NCBI RefSeq assembly: GCF_023555415.1
Contig: NZ_JAKRYL010000027.1
Span: forward strand, 1 to 55,636
Direction: 5' to 3'
DNA from: Halalkalibacter alkaliphilus
GTDB taxonomy: Bacteria; Bacillota; Bacilli; Bacillales; Bacillaceae_D
DNA: 55,636 nt
The position numbers and the translations under genes are program-made. Shown piece by piece: positions 35,278 to 44,232 of the stretch (positions are counted from its first letter, which is position 1; every line of letters starts with the position of its first letter). Under the pieces are notes generated by a model. That model was not told the DNA's origin. It made no database searches and saw only the letters and a list, made by a program, of their open reading frames with translations.

Positions 35278-36081
35278 TTATAGAAATGGCCAATCCTCTG
35301 TCTGCTTCTGAAACATCAAATCGTCTAGACTTTTAAATTCATAACCTTGTTTTTTTGCGTCGTCTATAACACGAGGTAATGCTTCTGCATTATCACTCGA
35401 AACAGAATGAATTAACATAATTGCTCCTGGATGAATTCTTTTCATAATTTGATTATATGCATAATCCCCACCCTTTTGCTTATCTACTTCCCAATCTTTA
35501 TATGCCATGGACCAAAAGACATTTGTATAGCCTAGCTTTTCTGAAAGGACTAATGAACGTTCACTAAATTGGCCTCTTGGCGGGCGTAAAAAATGCATTT
35601 CCTTTTCACCTGTAAGCTCAGTAAAGCGCTCTTTTACTTTGTTTAACTCATTCATTAATCGACCATCCCCAACCTCAGGTAAGCTTGGGTGGTGCCATGA
35701 GTGGTTACCGACAATATGTCCTTCATCAACCATTCTTTTAATAAGGTCAGGAGCATCATTTAAATAATGCCCTGTTACAAAAAAGGCAGCGGGTACTTCT
35801 TTTTCTTTTAAAACGTCAAGCACTTTCTCGGTATATCCATTTTCATAGCCATTATCAAAGGTCAAATAGAGCTCTTTTTTTGACGTATCGCCAATAAAAA
35901 AGCCATTCGTTTTTTCTAATAGCTCAAGATATAATGGCTCAGTTGTAACCGGCTTATTGTCTTTCTGAGGCTTATAGTTCCAATTATGAACTGTATTGCT
36001 ATAAGCAGCTGCGAATGTAGTGCCGCAGCCAAAGATTACTGCAAAAATGAGCATAGTTAAAACTGTAGTTTTCTTAAGCAT
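35278..36081 (-). CDS. pdaA: PdaA, polysaccharide deacetylase for muramic delta-lactam
   Basis: A 267-residue exported NodB-type deacetylase that acts on spore-cortex peptidoglycan, making the muramic-delta-lactam needed for germination. It has a signal peptide (about residues 1-24), the NodB motif YLTFDNGYENGYTEKVLDVLKE, HIVGNHSWHHPSLPE (metal His pair), FLRPPRGQFSERSL and IMLIHSVSSDNAEALPRVI. It is close to B. subtilis PdaA throughout. Sigma-G control is known there; I could not define a clean promoter here. Confidence 0.95.
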   Translation of the reverse strand: MLKKTTVLTMLIFAVIFGCGTTFAAAYSNTVHNWNYKPQKDNKPVTTEPLYLELLEKTNGFFIGDTSKKELYLTFDNGYENGYTEKVLDVLKEKEVPAAFFVTGHYLNDAPDLIKRMVDEGHIVGNHSWHHPSLPEVGDGRLMNELNKVKERFTELTGEKEMHFLRPPRGQFSERSLVLSEKLGYTNVFWSMAYKDWEVDKQKGGDYAYNQIMKRIHPGAIMLIHSVSSDNAEALPRVIDDAKKQGYEFKSLDDLMFQKQTEDWPFL

Positions 36082-36134
36082 TAAGTATCAGACTCCCTCA
36101 TTTTTTTGTTAGTTTATCACCGAAGGAGGCCTTT

Positions 36135-36227
36135 ATGTATGATTACAGGTATAAACAAAAGAAGCGACCTTCTCCTCTTACTTATATACGGCGTACAGCA
36201 CGGAAGCGACTCCAATATGTTTACTAA
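36135..36227 (+). CDS. Possible 30-residue basic peptide gene
   Basis: GAAGGAGG lies six bases before ATG 36135, which opens a 30-codon frame (MYDYRYKQKKRPSPLTYIRR, then a further basic stretch ending QYVY). Eleven of 30 residues are Lys or Arg. A hairpin with a following T-rich tract on the same strand ends about 20 bp later. Site, frame and terminator together make a coding role credible; I know no homologue. Confidence 0.5.
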   Translation: MYDYRYKQKKRPSPLTYIRRTARKRLQYVY

Positions 36228-36246
36228 TTGATCGTTGTGCACAAAT

Positions 36247-36280
36247 AGGAGAAGCCTCATTTAGGCTTCTCCTTTTCCTT
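36247..36280. terminator. Terminator between the small basic frame and fumA
   Basis: AGGAGAAGCCT / AGGCTTCTCCT is a perfect 11-bp stem. The T-rich tract TTTTCCTTT is on the plus side; on the minus side TATTTG follows, serving fumA less well. Confidence 0.7.
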
Positions 36281-36282
36281 TA

Positions 36283-37827
36283 TTATTTAAAGACAGGCTC
36301 TTTAAACTGTGCTAACTTTTCAAGCGAGGATTTGTCTACATCCGCATGTAAACTATTTCCATGAGAATCCATTGTAACAATCGCCGCAAAGCCCTCTACC
36401 TCCAGATGCCACATTGCTTCTGGAATACCAAATTCCAAGAGGTCTACTCCTTTTACTTTCTTAATACAGTCTGCATAGTATTGAGCAGCTCCACCAATTG
36501 CATTAAGATATACACCACCATGCTCTCCAAGGGCTTTAAGAGTTTTTGGCCCCATGCCGCCTTTCCCGATCACAGCACGGATTCCAAATTTCTTCATGAT
36601 ATCTCCTTGATACGGCTCTTCACGAATACTTGTCGTAGGACCAGCAGCTTTTACATGCCACTCTCCTTGATCATCTTTCATCATAACAGGTCCACAGTGA
36701 TAAATGACTTGGCCATTTAAATCAATCGGTGCATCATGATCCATTAAGTGATGGTGAATCGCATCACGTCCTGTATGCATCATGCCGTTAATAATAACAA
36801 CATCTCCCACTTTAAGTTCACGTATTTGCTCTTCAGTTATTGGCGCTTCAAGAACAACTTCTCTTACTTCACCTGCACTCTCTTCAGCAGCCGCCACTTC
36901 TTGTTCTACCTTATTCAGATCAACCTTTTCTCCATCTTTATAGAGCCACTCTTTAATATCTCCCGTCTCTTGATCTAAAATGACACCTAAACGACGATAA
37001 GCCCAACAGTTGTAAGCAACAGAAACGAAGAAACTTGCTGGCAACCGATTCATTGCACCGATTTTACAGCCAAGTAACGTGGCTTCTCCACCAAATCCCA
37101 TTGTTCCAATCCCAAGTTTATTAGCATTTTCTGAGACATAGTCTTCAAGCTTTTGAAGTTCTTCATTCTCATTTACATCATCAACCGTACGGAATAGTTG
37201 TTCTTTTGCTAATGAATAACTTGTAGTACGATCCCCCCCAATACCAACACCGATAAAGCCTGCGCTACAGCCTTGTCCTTGCGCTTGGTAAACAGAGTGC
37301 ATAATACATTTACGAATTCCATCTAAATCACGACCAGCACGTCCTAAACCTTCCAGTTCAGCTGGCAAACTGTATTGAATATTTTTATTCTCACAGCCTC
37401 CACCTTTTAAAATTAAACGTACATCAATAACATCCTTTTCCCACTGTTCAAAATGAATAACAGGAGTTCCTTCTCCAAGGTTATTACCTGAGTTTTTCCC
37501 CGTAAGTGAATCAACAGAGTTCGGTCGAAGTTTTGTGTCTTTTGTTGCTCTTTCTACTGCAGCATAAATAGCTTTTTTCATTTCAATTTGGTTCACACCA
37601 ACTGGAACCTTTACTTCAAAGGTCGGCATTCCTGTATCTTGACAAATTGGAGATACATTTTCATCTGCCATTCCGATATTTTCTGTAATTGTCGATAGTG
37701 ATAATGCAGCGCGCGTTCCAGCATTCTCTTTTGCTTTTGCCTTTGCAATAGCTCGGCGCACATCATTTGGTAGATTTGTAGATGTTTCAACGATAAGCTG
37801 GTACATACTTTCTTCAAATTTCTTCAT
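36283..37827 (-). CDS. fumA: Class I (iron-sulfur) fumarate hydratase
   Basis: A 514-residue fusion of the alpha (about residues 5-285) and beta (about 320-505) parts of class I fumarase, a 4Fe-4S enzyme interconverting fumarate and malate. PICQDTGMPTFEVKVP supplies one cluster Cys, LKGGGCENKN the second and ATLLGCKIG the third; the beta part has VGDVVIINGMMHTGRDAIHHHL and IGKGGMGPKTL. ATG 37827 is favoured because GGGAG is nine bases upstream. B. subtilis carries class II fumarase, so this is a difference from that model. Confidence 0.93.
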   Translation of the reverse strand: MKKFEESMYQLIVETSTNLPNDVRRAIAKAKAKENAGTRAALSLSTITENIGMADENVSPICQDTGMPTFEVKVPVGVNQIEMKKAIYAAVERATKDTKLRPNSVDSLTGKNSGNNLGEGTPVIHFEQWEKDVIDVRLILKGGGCENKNIQYSLPAELEGLGRAGRDLDGIRKCIMHSVYQAQGQGCSAGFIGVGIGGDRTTSYSLAKEQLFRTVDDVNENEELQKLEDYVSENANKLGIGTMGFGGEATLLGCKIGAMNRLPASFFVSVAYNCWAYRRLGVILDQETGDIKEWLYKDGEKVDLNKVEQEVAAAEESAGEVREVVLEAPITEEQIRELKVGDVVIINGMMHTGRDAIHHHLMDHDAPIDLNGQVIYHCGPVMMKDDQGEWHVKAAGPTTSIREEPYQGDIMKKFGIRAVIGKGGMGPKTLKALGEHGGVYLNAIGGAAQYYADCIKKVKGVDLLEFGIPEAMWHLEVEGFAAIVTMDSHGNSLHADVDKSSLEKLAQFKEPVFK

Positions 37828-37963
37828 ATCATCCATCTCCCTTTTGGTACAAGCATAAATAATCCCAATACTATTATAATGCTAGTCCAAAAATTCCGAA
37901 AGTCCTAAGTGGAAGCGTGTTCAAATATAGATGGAAATTTGTTCTCCTTTTTTTGTCAGTCAA

Positions 37964-37990
37964 CAAAAAAAACGTTCTAGAGCGAACGTT
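37964..37990 (-). terminator. Terminator of the phosphatase operon
   Basis: AACGTTC / GAACGTT with a 6-nt loop, followed on the minus strand by eight T, just after the histidine-phosphatase stop. Confidence 0.75.
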
Positions 37991-37993
37991 CTT

Positions 37994-38635
37994 CTAAAGT
38001 AACTCCTTTTTCATCTGTCGATCAACTAAAGATTCTAAGTGTGTTGTTTTATTCGTATAATGGATAAGTGGTTTGCTGTTTCTTTTCGACCACTCAATAT
38101 GGGTAATACCTGTATTATCAATTTGAAATGGTCGGTGAAAAGTATGCCACTTCTCACCTATCAAAAGATACATGAGGAAAATACTAATGAATCCACCATG
38201 TGACACGATTCCAACATGGTCCTCTTGATGGGCAAGTAACATTTGTTCTACAATGTGCTGACAACGTCCAGTTAACTCTTGAACGGTTTCAGTTCCTTGA
38301 ACTCCAGAAGTAAGGATGGATTTCTCTTTAGTTTGTGGAAAACTTGCGTAAATCTCCGATCGGGTTAAACCTTGAAATGGCCCAAGGTACACTTCTCTTA
38401 CTTTTTCCCACTTGTGAATCGTCCTATTTTTAATTGCACCAATCGCTTTAGCTGTATGATAGGCCCGTGTTAAATCACTACTATAAAGATAATCGAGTTG
38501 AATATCTTTGAAATAATTTGCTACGAGACTAACTTGTTGCTGACCAAGATCTGATAGTGGATAATCCTCGCACCCTTGAATCTTTCCACTTACATTGCCT
38601 TCTGATTCACCATGTCTGATCAGATATAAATTCAT
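37994..38635 (-). CDS. Histidine phosphatase family protein (phosphoglycerate-mutase-like)
   Basis: A 213-residue protein with catalytic motif YLIRHGESEGN (about residues 4-14), SDLTRAYHTAKAI, and a second catalytic His in VGIVSHGGFISIFLMYLL. Such enzymes dephosphorylate small phospho-metabolites through a phospho-His intermediate. It follows the SE1561 gene by 13 bp. Substrate unknown. Confidence 0.88.
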   Translation of the reverse strand: MNLYLIRHGESEGNVSGKIQGCEDYPLSDLGQQQVSLVANYFKDIQLDYLYSSDLTRAYHTAKAIGAIKNRTIHKWEKVREVYLGPFQGLTRSEIYASFPQTKEKSILTSGVQGTETVQELTGRCQHIVEQMLLAHQEDHVGIVSHGGFISIFLMYLLIGEKWHTFHRPFQIDNTGITHIEWSKRNSKPLIHYTNKTTHLESLVDRQMKKELL

Positions 38636-38648
38636 AAGTTAAAACCCC

Positions 38649-38837
38649 TTATTCTGACCAATCATGACGGAATTGCTGGCACTTTGTTTCAATATCGTCA
38701 AGCATAGCAAGCAAACGGTCAATATCTTCTACACCAGCCTCTTCAGGGTCTATCGTATCTAGAACCGTCATCACCATATCAAGTCTATTTTGTAAATAAG
38801 TCATTTGTTCTTTTTTATCATGTATAGGTCCACCCAA
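38649..38837 (-). CDS. SE1561-family small protein
   Basis: A 62-residue, acidic, helical protein (KEQMTYLQNRLDMVMTVLDT, IDPEEAGVEDIDRLLAMLDDIE, ending FRHDW). It fits the SE1561 family of Firmicutes, probably the counterpart of B. subtilis yfjT by position. TTG 38837 with AGGAG nine bases upstream. Function unknown. Confidence 0.72.
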   Translation of the reverse strand: MGGPIHDKKEQMTYLQNRLDMVMTVLDTIDPEEAGVEDIDRLLAMLDDIETKCQQFRHDWSE

Positions 38838-39002
38838 TTACGTTCGCTCCTTTTTCATGAAACAGTCTTTTTTTAATGTGTAAAGTGTAACAGATTCTTT
38901 CCATCTATACAATGAAGCACCAAACTTCGAAAGTTGCCCTTTTGAAACACTTGCTTTTACGTTATGATAAATGAAGTAATTCGATAAAGGAGTACGATCT
39001 TT

Positions 39003-40115
39003 GTGATTGATATCTATCCAAAAATAACCCCTTCTCATGATCCATGGGAAGCTTATGAAGATATAAAGGAATTTGGTAAGCTTGCACTTACAAATATTGA
39101 ATTTACGACAACGACTTTATGTAATATGCGCTGTGAGCACTGTGCCGTTGGATATACTCTTACTTCTAAAGACCCTGATCCACTACCGATTGATTTATTA
39201 ATAAAACGGTTAGAGGAAATCTCTACTTTACGAGCATTTAGTATTACAGGCGGGGAACCTATGCTCTCTAAGCAGTCCGTTGAACAGTATGTCGTTCCTC
39301 TGTTGAAATATGCTCATGATAGAGGGGTTCGAACGCAAATCAATTCAAATTTAACACTTGATTTAAACCGCTACGAACAAATCATTCCTTACTTAGATGT
39401 TCTCCATATTTCACACAATTATGGCAGCGTCGAAGATTTTGCAGAAATTGGGTTTGCTGTTATGGACCGAAAACCTAGTTTTGATCAACGAGCAAAGTTG
39501 TTTAACCGAATGATTGAAAATGCAAAAGCGCTAACAAGTCAAGGCGTTATTGTCTCTGCTGAAACGATGCTGAATAAGCGAACCCTTCCACATCTCGAGA
39601 AGATCCATGAGCAAATTGTCGAAATGGGCTGCCAGCGTCATGAAGTACATCCTATGTACCCAAGTGACTTTGCAAGTCATCTAGAAGTTGCTTCCCTAGA
39701 AGAAATTCGTTCAGGTATTCACCGTCTGCTAGATGTACGTAATCAAGATGTTTGGATGCTATTTGGTACACTTCCGTTTTATCCTTGTAGTGAGGAAACA
39801 GAAGATTTGCTCTTACAAAAACGTCTCTATTCAACTAAAAATGTCACTGTTCGTAATGATCCGGACGGCCGTTCAAGGCTAAATGTGAATATTTTTGATG
39901 GCAATATCATTGTTACTGACTTTGGTGATACTCCTCCACTAGGGAATATTAAAACGACTACATTACAGGAGGCTTATTCAACTTGGATGGATTCTGATCT
40001 TGCAAAATCACTCAACTGCCATTGTCCATCAGTTAAATGTCTCGGCCCGAATGTTTTGGTTAAAGATGCCTATTACCAAGACATTGACTTTACGAAAAGA
40101 AAATCGAACCTTTAA
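39003..40115 (+). CDS. yfkAB: YfkAB, radical SAM/CxCxxxxC protein
   Basis: A 370-residue radical-SAM enzyme. TTTLCNMRCEHCAVGYT (about residues 34-50) is the C-x3-C-x2-C cluster motif that binds SAM; SITGGEPMLSK is the GGE motif. The C-terminus has a Cys cluster (LNCHCPSVKCLGPN, about 338-351), the CxCxxxxC motif for a second cluster. It is a single, unbroken frame like the corrected B. subtilis yfkAB. The reaction is unknown. Start GTG 39003 behind AAAGGAG. Confidence 0.92.
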   Translation: MIDIYPKITPSHDPWEAYEDIKEFGKLALTNIEFTTTTLCNMRCEHCAVGYTLTSKDPDPLPIDLLIKRLEEISTLRAFSITGGEPMLSKQSVEQYVVPLLKYAHDRGVRTQINSNLTLDLNRYEQIIPYLDVLHISHNYGSVEDFAEIGFAVMDRKPSFDQRAKLFNRMIENAKALTSQGVIVSAETMLNKRTLPHLEKIHEQIVEMGCQRHEVHPMYPSDFASHLEVASLEEIRSGIHRLLDVRNQDVWMLFGTLPFYPCSEETEDLLLQKRLYSTKNVTVRNDPDGRSRLNVNIFDGNIIVTDFGDTPPLGNIKTTTLQEAYSTWMDSDLAKSLNCHCPSVKCLGPNVLVKDAYYQDIDFTKRKSNL

Positions 40116-40121
40116 ATTAAG

Positions 40122-40288
40122 AAAGAGAGGCAGTCTCCTAAGGGTCTGTCCCCGAGGCCATTGAAAAAGGTCAAAACCGTACCTTTTTCAGTGGCCTCTC
40201 TGTCCCCATCAAAGAGGTACAATATATGTACACTCATTGTATAGACTGTGAGTCTGGGGTGCTAACCTAGTTGAGACAACCTCTCTTT
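40122..40288. repeat. Nested cruciform between yfkAB and yfkD
   Basis: Outer arms AAAGAGAGG/CCTCTCTTT plus GTCTC/GAGAC (40122-40137, 40273-40288) enclose a second long hairpin, GAGGCCATTGAAAAAGGT / ACCTTTTTCAGTGGCCTC, and smaller ones. It lies between convergent genes and can terminate both, but it is much larger than a normal terminator. Confidence 0.65.
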
Positions 40289-40304
40289 TTCCTTTTTCCT
40301 TGTA

Positions 40305-41111
40305 TTATTTAGGTTGGTTTGCCGCCACAAACGTAAAGGAAAGATGGTCCTGAACAGGAATCCAAGCTCCAATTCCTTGCTGAGTAACATTTTTCACTTC
40401 TAATTTTCGCTTCCCACCCTTAAATGTTAAATAAACTTCACCATATGTTACTTTCCCTTTTTCGTTAGCTGCAGGAACATAACTATGCAAATAACCTACT
40501 TGTTTTGGTGCAACATTATACGTGTTATTCTTTCTCGTTCCTTGACCGATTACCGTTTCAAAAGATAAAGGTAAACTCGTGTGTTCTGTTGCTTTAATCA
40601 TCATCATCTTTTTTACTGCCTCGCTATTGGGAATCTTCGCCGTTAATCCACCATTAACTTTCTTTTGTTGTTCTTGCAAATAAGTTATTTTTTGTGGGGA
40701 GCGACCTCCGCGATTATCAGCATAATTCGTATTTACTTTTTGATATTCCCAGTTGACTTCCGTACCGTCAGATTCATAAGCAAGCGGCCATTCTCCTAGA
40801 TAAATTGAGGCACGGAAACCTAAAGCTAATTTCGAATCATTAATCGTTGATTCATTTAATATCCGAATTAAATCAGGATTTTCAATCGTTACTCCTGCAG
40901 AATCCAATAATTCTTTAGCAAGTTCACTTGGCTGTAAATAAGGTAAGTCTTGTGTTGGATTCGTATACGTGTTTTCTTTTGAAATTTTAAGTACAGAGTC
41001 AGGAATTTTAAACCCTTTTTCTTCTTCTTTCTTCCCTTCACCTTCTGCAAAAACATTTGTTGATGCAGCCAATAAAAAGATCGCAAGAAACGCTATGATT
41101 ACTCGTTTCAT
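40305..41111 (-). CDS. yfkD: YfkD-family exported protein
   Basis: A 268-residue protein with a cleavable signal peptide (MKRVIIAFLAIFLLAASTNVFA, cleavage after about residue 22). It resembles B. subtilis YfkD, including IPDSVLKISKENTYTNPTQDLPYLQPSELAKEL and RASIYLGEWPLAYESDGTEVNWEYQ. Secreted or wall-associated. Function not known. Convergent with yfkAB, as in B. subtilis. Confidence 0.87.
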   Translation of the reverse strand: MKRVIIAFLAIFLLAASTNVFAEGEGKKEEEKGFKIPDSVLKISKENTYTNPTQDLPYLQPSELAKELLDSAGVTIENPDLIRILNESTINDSKLALGFRASIYLGEWPLAYESDGTEVNWEYQKVNTNYADNRGGRSPQKITYLQEQQKKVNGGLTAKIPNSEAVKKMMMIKATEHTSLPLSFETVIGQGTRKNNTYNVAPKQVGYLHSYVPAANEKGKVTYGEVYLTFKGGKRKLEVKNVTQQGIGAWIPVQDHLSFTFVAANQPK

Positions 41112-41350
41112 TTTTATACCTCCTCATTTCAACTAGGGACATTGTTTTTTTATAGTGTGATCTTTGAGACAAATATTATCCATCGCTACCGTAAGCTTTA
41201 TTTTTTTGGTAACGTTACTGTGTGACAAAGAATTTCACTTTATCAGATAAAAATTTCATAACTAAACAGCTGTAACAGGAAGTGCACCTGCCTAAAAAGC
41301 GATTCATGCTACAAATGCAAAAGCAAAAGAGCTTGGCTCATAAGACTATA

Positions 41351-41392
41351 AAAAAAGGCCTAACCTTAATAATTACACAAGGTTAGGTCCTT
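41351..41392 (-). terminator. Terminator of the YczE-like gene
   Basis: AGGACCTAACCTT / AAGGTTAGGCCTTTTTTT on the minus strand, directly after the stop. Confidence 0.85.
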
Positions 41393-41396
41393 CCTA

Positions 41397-42011
41397 TTAT
41401 TGAACAACTTCCCAATTAAGTCTCTTTTCAAAGTGGGGGTAAAACCATTGGATCAATGGACCAATTGAAAATGTGACGATAATTGTTCCTAATCCAATTG
41501 GCCCTCCTACAATGACGGCAGCTACTAAAGCTATAACTTCTGCTATCGTTTTTGCAGCCATGATTTTCACACCTAATACATCCCTTAAAGCAAACATAAA
41601 GCCGTCAATGGGGATCAAAGCAAACTTAGCCTGCATATAAATTGACGCTCCGCAAGCCATAATTACAACCCCAACTAATAAAATAACCACTTGTAAGAAG
41701 AATTCATTAATTAATGAATTAGGGAAGACAATTAGAAGCCAAAAGTCGATGAAATAACCTATTATTAAAATCGTAATAAGTGAAACTAAAATAGGTTTTG
41801 ACCTCGTTAACACTGAATTAACAACAATAAGTATGATGCCTACAAAAATTACCCAGTTTCCAACTGAAAATGGAGTCTTATGTGCAAGCCCGACATTTAA
41901 TGCATCCCACGCACCTGCGCCAAGACCTGCTAATATTGTTAATGTGACACCAAACGAAACAATCATTAACCCGAATAAATAACTGAAAGATCTAATAAAT
42001 AATGACTTCAT
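41397..42011 (-). CDS. YczE/YyaS/YitT-family membrane protein
   Basis: A 204-residue protein with five to six TM segments. FGVTLTILAGLGAGAWDALNVGLAHKTPFSVGNWVI (about residues 20-55) is the diagnostic repeat of the YczE/YitT group. It starts 28 bp after the MATE stop and probably shares its transcript. YczE is linked to surfactin production in B. subtilis; a role here cannot be read from sequence. Confidence 0.83.
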   Translation of the reverse strand: MKSLFIRSFSYLFGLMIVSFGVTLTILAGLGAGAWDALNVGLAHKTPFSVGNWVIFVGIILIVVNSVLTRSKPILVSLITILIIGYFIDFWLLIVFPNSLINEFFLQVVILLVGVVIMACGASIYMQAKFALIPIDGFMFALRDVLGVKIMAAKTIAEVIALVAAVIVGGPIGLGTIIVTFSIGPLIQWFYPHFEKRLNWEVVQ

Positions 42012-42038
42012 TTCCTTACTCCTCTATTCTACTTTCAT

Positions 42039-43418
42039 CTATGAATCTTCTTTTTTATGTTTATTTTCCGTACTTTCTCCAATATTCTCACTTATCTTTC
42101 GCCAATTTCCGAGGAAATAGTAACCAACAGCGATTACACTGCTAATGATAAAACTAACTCCCATCCCTAAGGCAATCCCGCTTTCACCTAACCAAGCTGA
42201 AAAGACCGCTGTCAAAGGATAGCGTAAAATCCAAAAAGAGATGATATTTAAGATTAACACAGGAAACATCGCACCAGCTGCTCTTGCTATGCCATTTAAT
42301 ACAAAGTTAACACCTAAAAAAGGATAAAAAAACGCGACGGTTTTTACATACATCGTACCAAACTGCACGGTTTCTTCATCTTGAACAAACATACGGATAA
42401 AATATTCTGCTCCAAAAAAAATAATTGTACTAATAATTACTGAAACAAGAACAATTAGAAACAAAGCCTGTTTTGCTATTTCATTTACTCGGTCCCATAG
42501 TTTCGCACCTATGTTTTGGCCAGCCATACTATTTACAGCTGAACCTAGCGTTAATGCCGGGAGCATAATTAAGCTATCTAACCTCTGTGCAGCTCCAAAT
42601 CCAGCTACTACTTCCTCACCAAAACTAGTGACTACCGTCATAATAGCCAAAATCCCCCCTGATATGGCCATCATTGATAACCCTGCTGGCAGGCCCATCT
42701 TAAATAAAACTAGAAAATATCTTTTTTCGGGCAGAGTAGGAATTTGAAATGGAACATTGGCTCTATTAATCGAGTACCATAACCCATAAACAAATGCAGT
42801 ACCTTGCGAAATAATCGTTGCATAAGCTGCCCCCTCAATTCCCCACTGAAATACATGGATGAAAAGTGGATCTAGTATCGCATTAAGGATCACTGCAATA
42901 ATGATAAAGCGTATCGGTGTACGGCTGTCACCTAATGCTCTTAGAACTGTACCGATAAAATTGTAACCAAATAAGAATAAGATCCCGATAAAGTTAATTT
43001 GTAAGTAAGACTGCGCCAATGGTGTAATTTCATCAGGCGTTCCCATGACTTGAAGAATTGTCCCTGAAAATAGAAACCCTAATATGCCAAGGAAAATAGC
43101 TAACGTCCCCAATACGAATACGAACGCATTTAAAGAATCCTTTAGCCCTTCCTCATCATTGGCTCCCCTTCTTTGACTAATAACTGTCAATGTTGCACTA
43201 TTAATACCAATAATAAAAGATAGTGTAGTGAAAACAACTGTTGCGGAGATTGTAATGGCTCCTAATGCACTAGGTCCTAATAAATTCCCTACCCATAAAG
43301 AATCAATAAACTGATAGGATGTCTGAAGTAAATTAGTAAGAAAGATTGGCCAAGAAAAAAGAATCATCTTCTTCATAATCTTTCCATTTGTAAAATCCAT
43401 CTGCTTTGATTGTGACAT
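42039..43418 (-). CDS. MATE-family multidrug/cation efflux transporter
   Basis: A 459-residue protein with twelve TM segments in two six-helix halves, the family layout. DSLWVGNLLGPSALGAITIS (about residues 40-59) and LRALGDSRTPIRF (about 163-175) are typical NorM/DinF-like motifs, and NGIARAAGAMFP appears in the second half. Likely Na+- or H+-coupled export of cationic compounds. AAGGGGAT precedes ATG. A strong hairpin lies about 40 bp upstream. Confidence 0.9.
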   Translation of the reverse strand: MSQSKQMDFTNGKIMKKMILFSWPIFLTNLLQTSYQFIDSLWVGNLLGPSALGAITISATVVFTTLSFIIGINSATLTVISQRRGANDEEGLKDSLNAFVFVLGTLAIFLGILGFLFSGTILQVMGTPDEITPLAQSYLQINFIGILFLFGYNFIGTVLRALGDSRTPIRFIIIAVILNAILDPLFIHVFQWGIEGAAYATIISQGTAFVYGLWYSINRANVPFQIPTLPEKRYFLVLFKMGLPAGLSMMAISGGILAIMTVVTSFGEEVVAGFGAAQRLDSLIMLPALTLGSAVNSMAGQNIGAKLWDRVNEIAKQALFLIVLVSVIISTIIFFGAEYFIRMFVQDEETVQFGTMYVKTVAFFYPFLGVNFVLNGIARAAGAMFPVLILNIISFWILRYPLTAVFSAWLGESGIALGMGVSFIISSVIAVGYYFLGNWRKISENIGESTENKHKKEDS

Positions 43419-43452
43419 GCTAATCCCCTTCTTTATCGAAAAACCAAGAAAG

Positions 43453-43531
43453 AAAAAACACCACTTACTGTATTAAGCTTACTGAAAGTAGATGATGGCA
43501 TTTTCCAGTAAGCTTCTTGTAATAGCGGTGT
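43453..43531 (-). terminator. Large hairpin with T run between osmC-like and MATE genes
   Basis: Outer pairs ACACC/GGTGT (43527-43531, 43458-43462) and an inner perfect 10-bp AAGCTTACTG/CAGTAAGCTT, followed on the minus strand by TTTTTT. It either ends the osmC-like transcript or acts as an attenuator for the MATE gene. Confidence 0.7.
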
Positions 43532-43675
43532 CCTAATAAAAACGTGAGTGATAGTTGCTAGTACATTGTTGAATACCCATCTTTTTAGAAAAGCAATTGT
43601 ATCTTAATTCAAATAAGTTTTCCCTAAAGATGTTAATTTATATATTAAAACAAATGGTTATTTATTTTTATCAAA

Positions 43676-44056
43676 TTATATACATTCAAATGTCTCAGTA
43701 ATGCGGATGGAATCTTTTACAGATTGATAAATAGGACAATTCTTTCTAGTAAGTTCAAAGATCTTCTCTAATTTCTCTTTCGTAGTATCAACTTCATAAA
43801 GCTTAAAATGTAAATGGATGTCTGTTACCTCATTTGCTCCAGCTTCATTTCTTTTTACATCAGCGTTAATACGAATATCGTTATAAGAGATCCGCTTCTT
43901 TTCTAATATCTTTCTAAGCACTCCCCCACTACATACGGCTACAGAGGAAACAAGAAGTTGGTATGGCCTGAAACCAAATTCCGAATTTCCAGATACCTCT
44001 AACCGACCATATTCGAGATCTGTCACAAAGCTATTTTCCTTCATTTTAAAGTCCAT
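43676..44056 (-). CDS. OsmC/Ohr-family protein
   Basis: A 126-residue OsmC-fold protein (MDFKMKENSFVTDLEYGRLE). The two conserved Cys are in VSSVAVCSGGVLRKILEKK and RKNCPIYQSVKDSI, as needed for thiol-dependent peroxide reduction. ATG 44056 is chosen over longer frames. Physiological substrate is unclear for this YhfA-like subgroup. Confidence 0.83.
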   Translation of the reverse strand: MDFKMKENSFVTDLEYGRLEVSGNSEFGFRPYQLLVSSVAVCSGGVLRKILEKKRISYNDIRINADVKRNEAGANEVTDIHLHFKLYEVDTTKEKLEKIFELTRKNCPIYQSVKDSIRITETFECI

Positions 44057-44232
44057 ATTACACAATACCTCCTTTTCTACACGCTTCTTATTGTAACAGG
44101 CTCTTATCATACCGTCATGTTCTATTGAAAAATAACATATGGTCTTCTGTATATAAAGGAGCTAAAATGGATGTGGCACTAAAAAAGACGTTTTACCCTT
44201 TTTAGATCCCTCAAAAAAGGTGAGGTTTTTGA

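Noticed and set aside
38838-39038. Minus-strand 66-codon frame upstream of the SE1561 gene
   Set aside because: It runs antisense through the start of yfkAB and lacks a ribosome site; it is a shadow frame.
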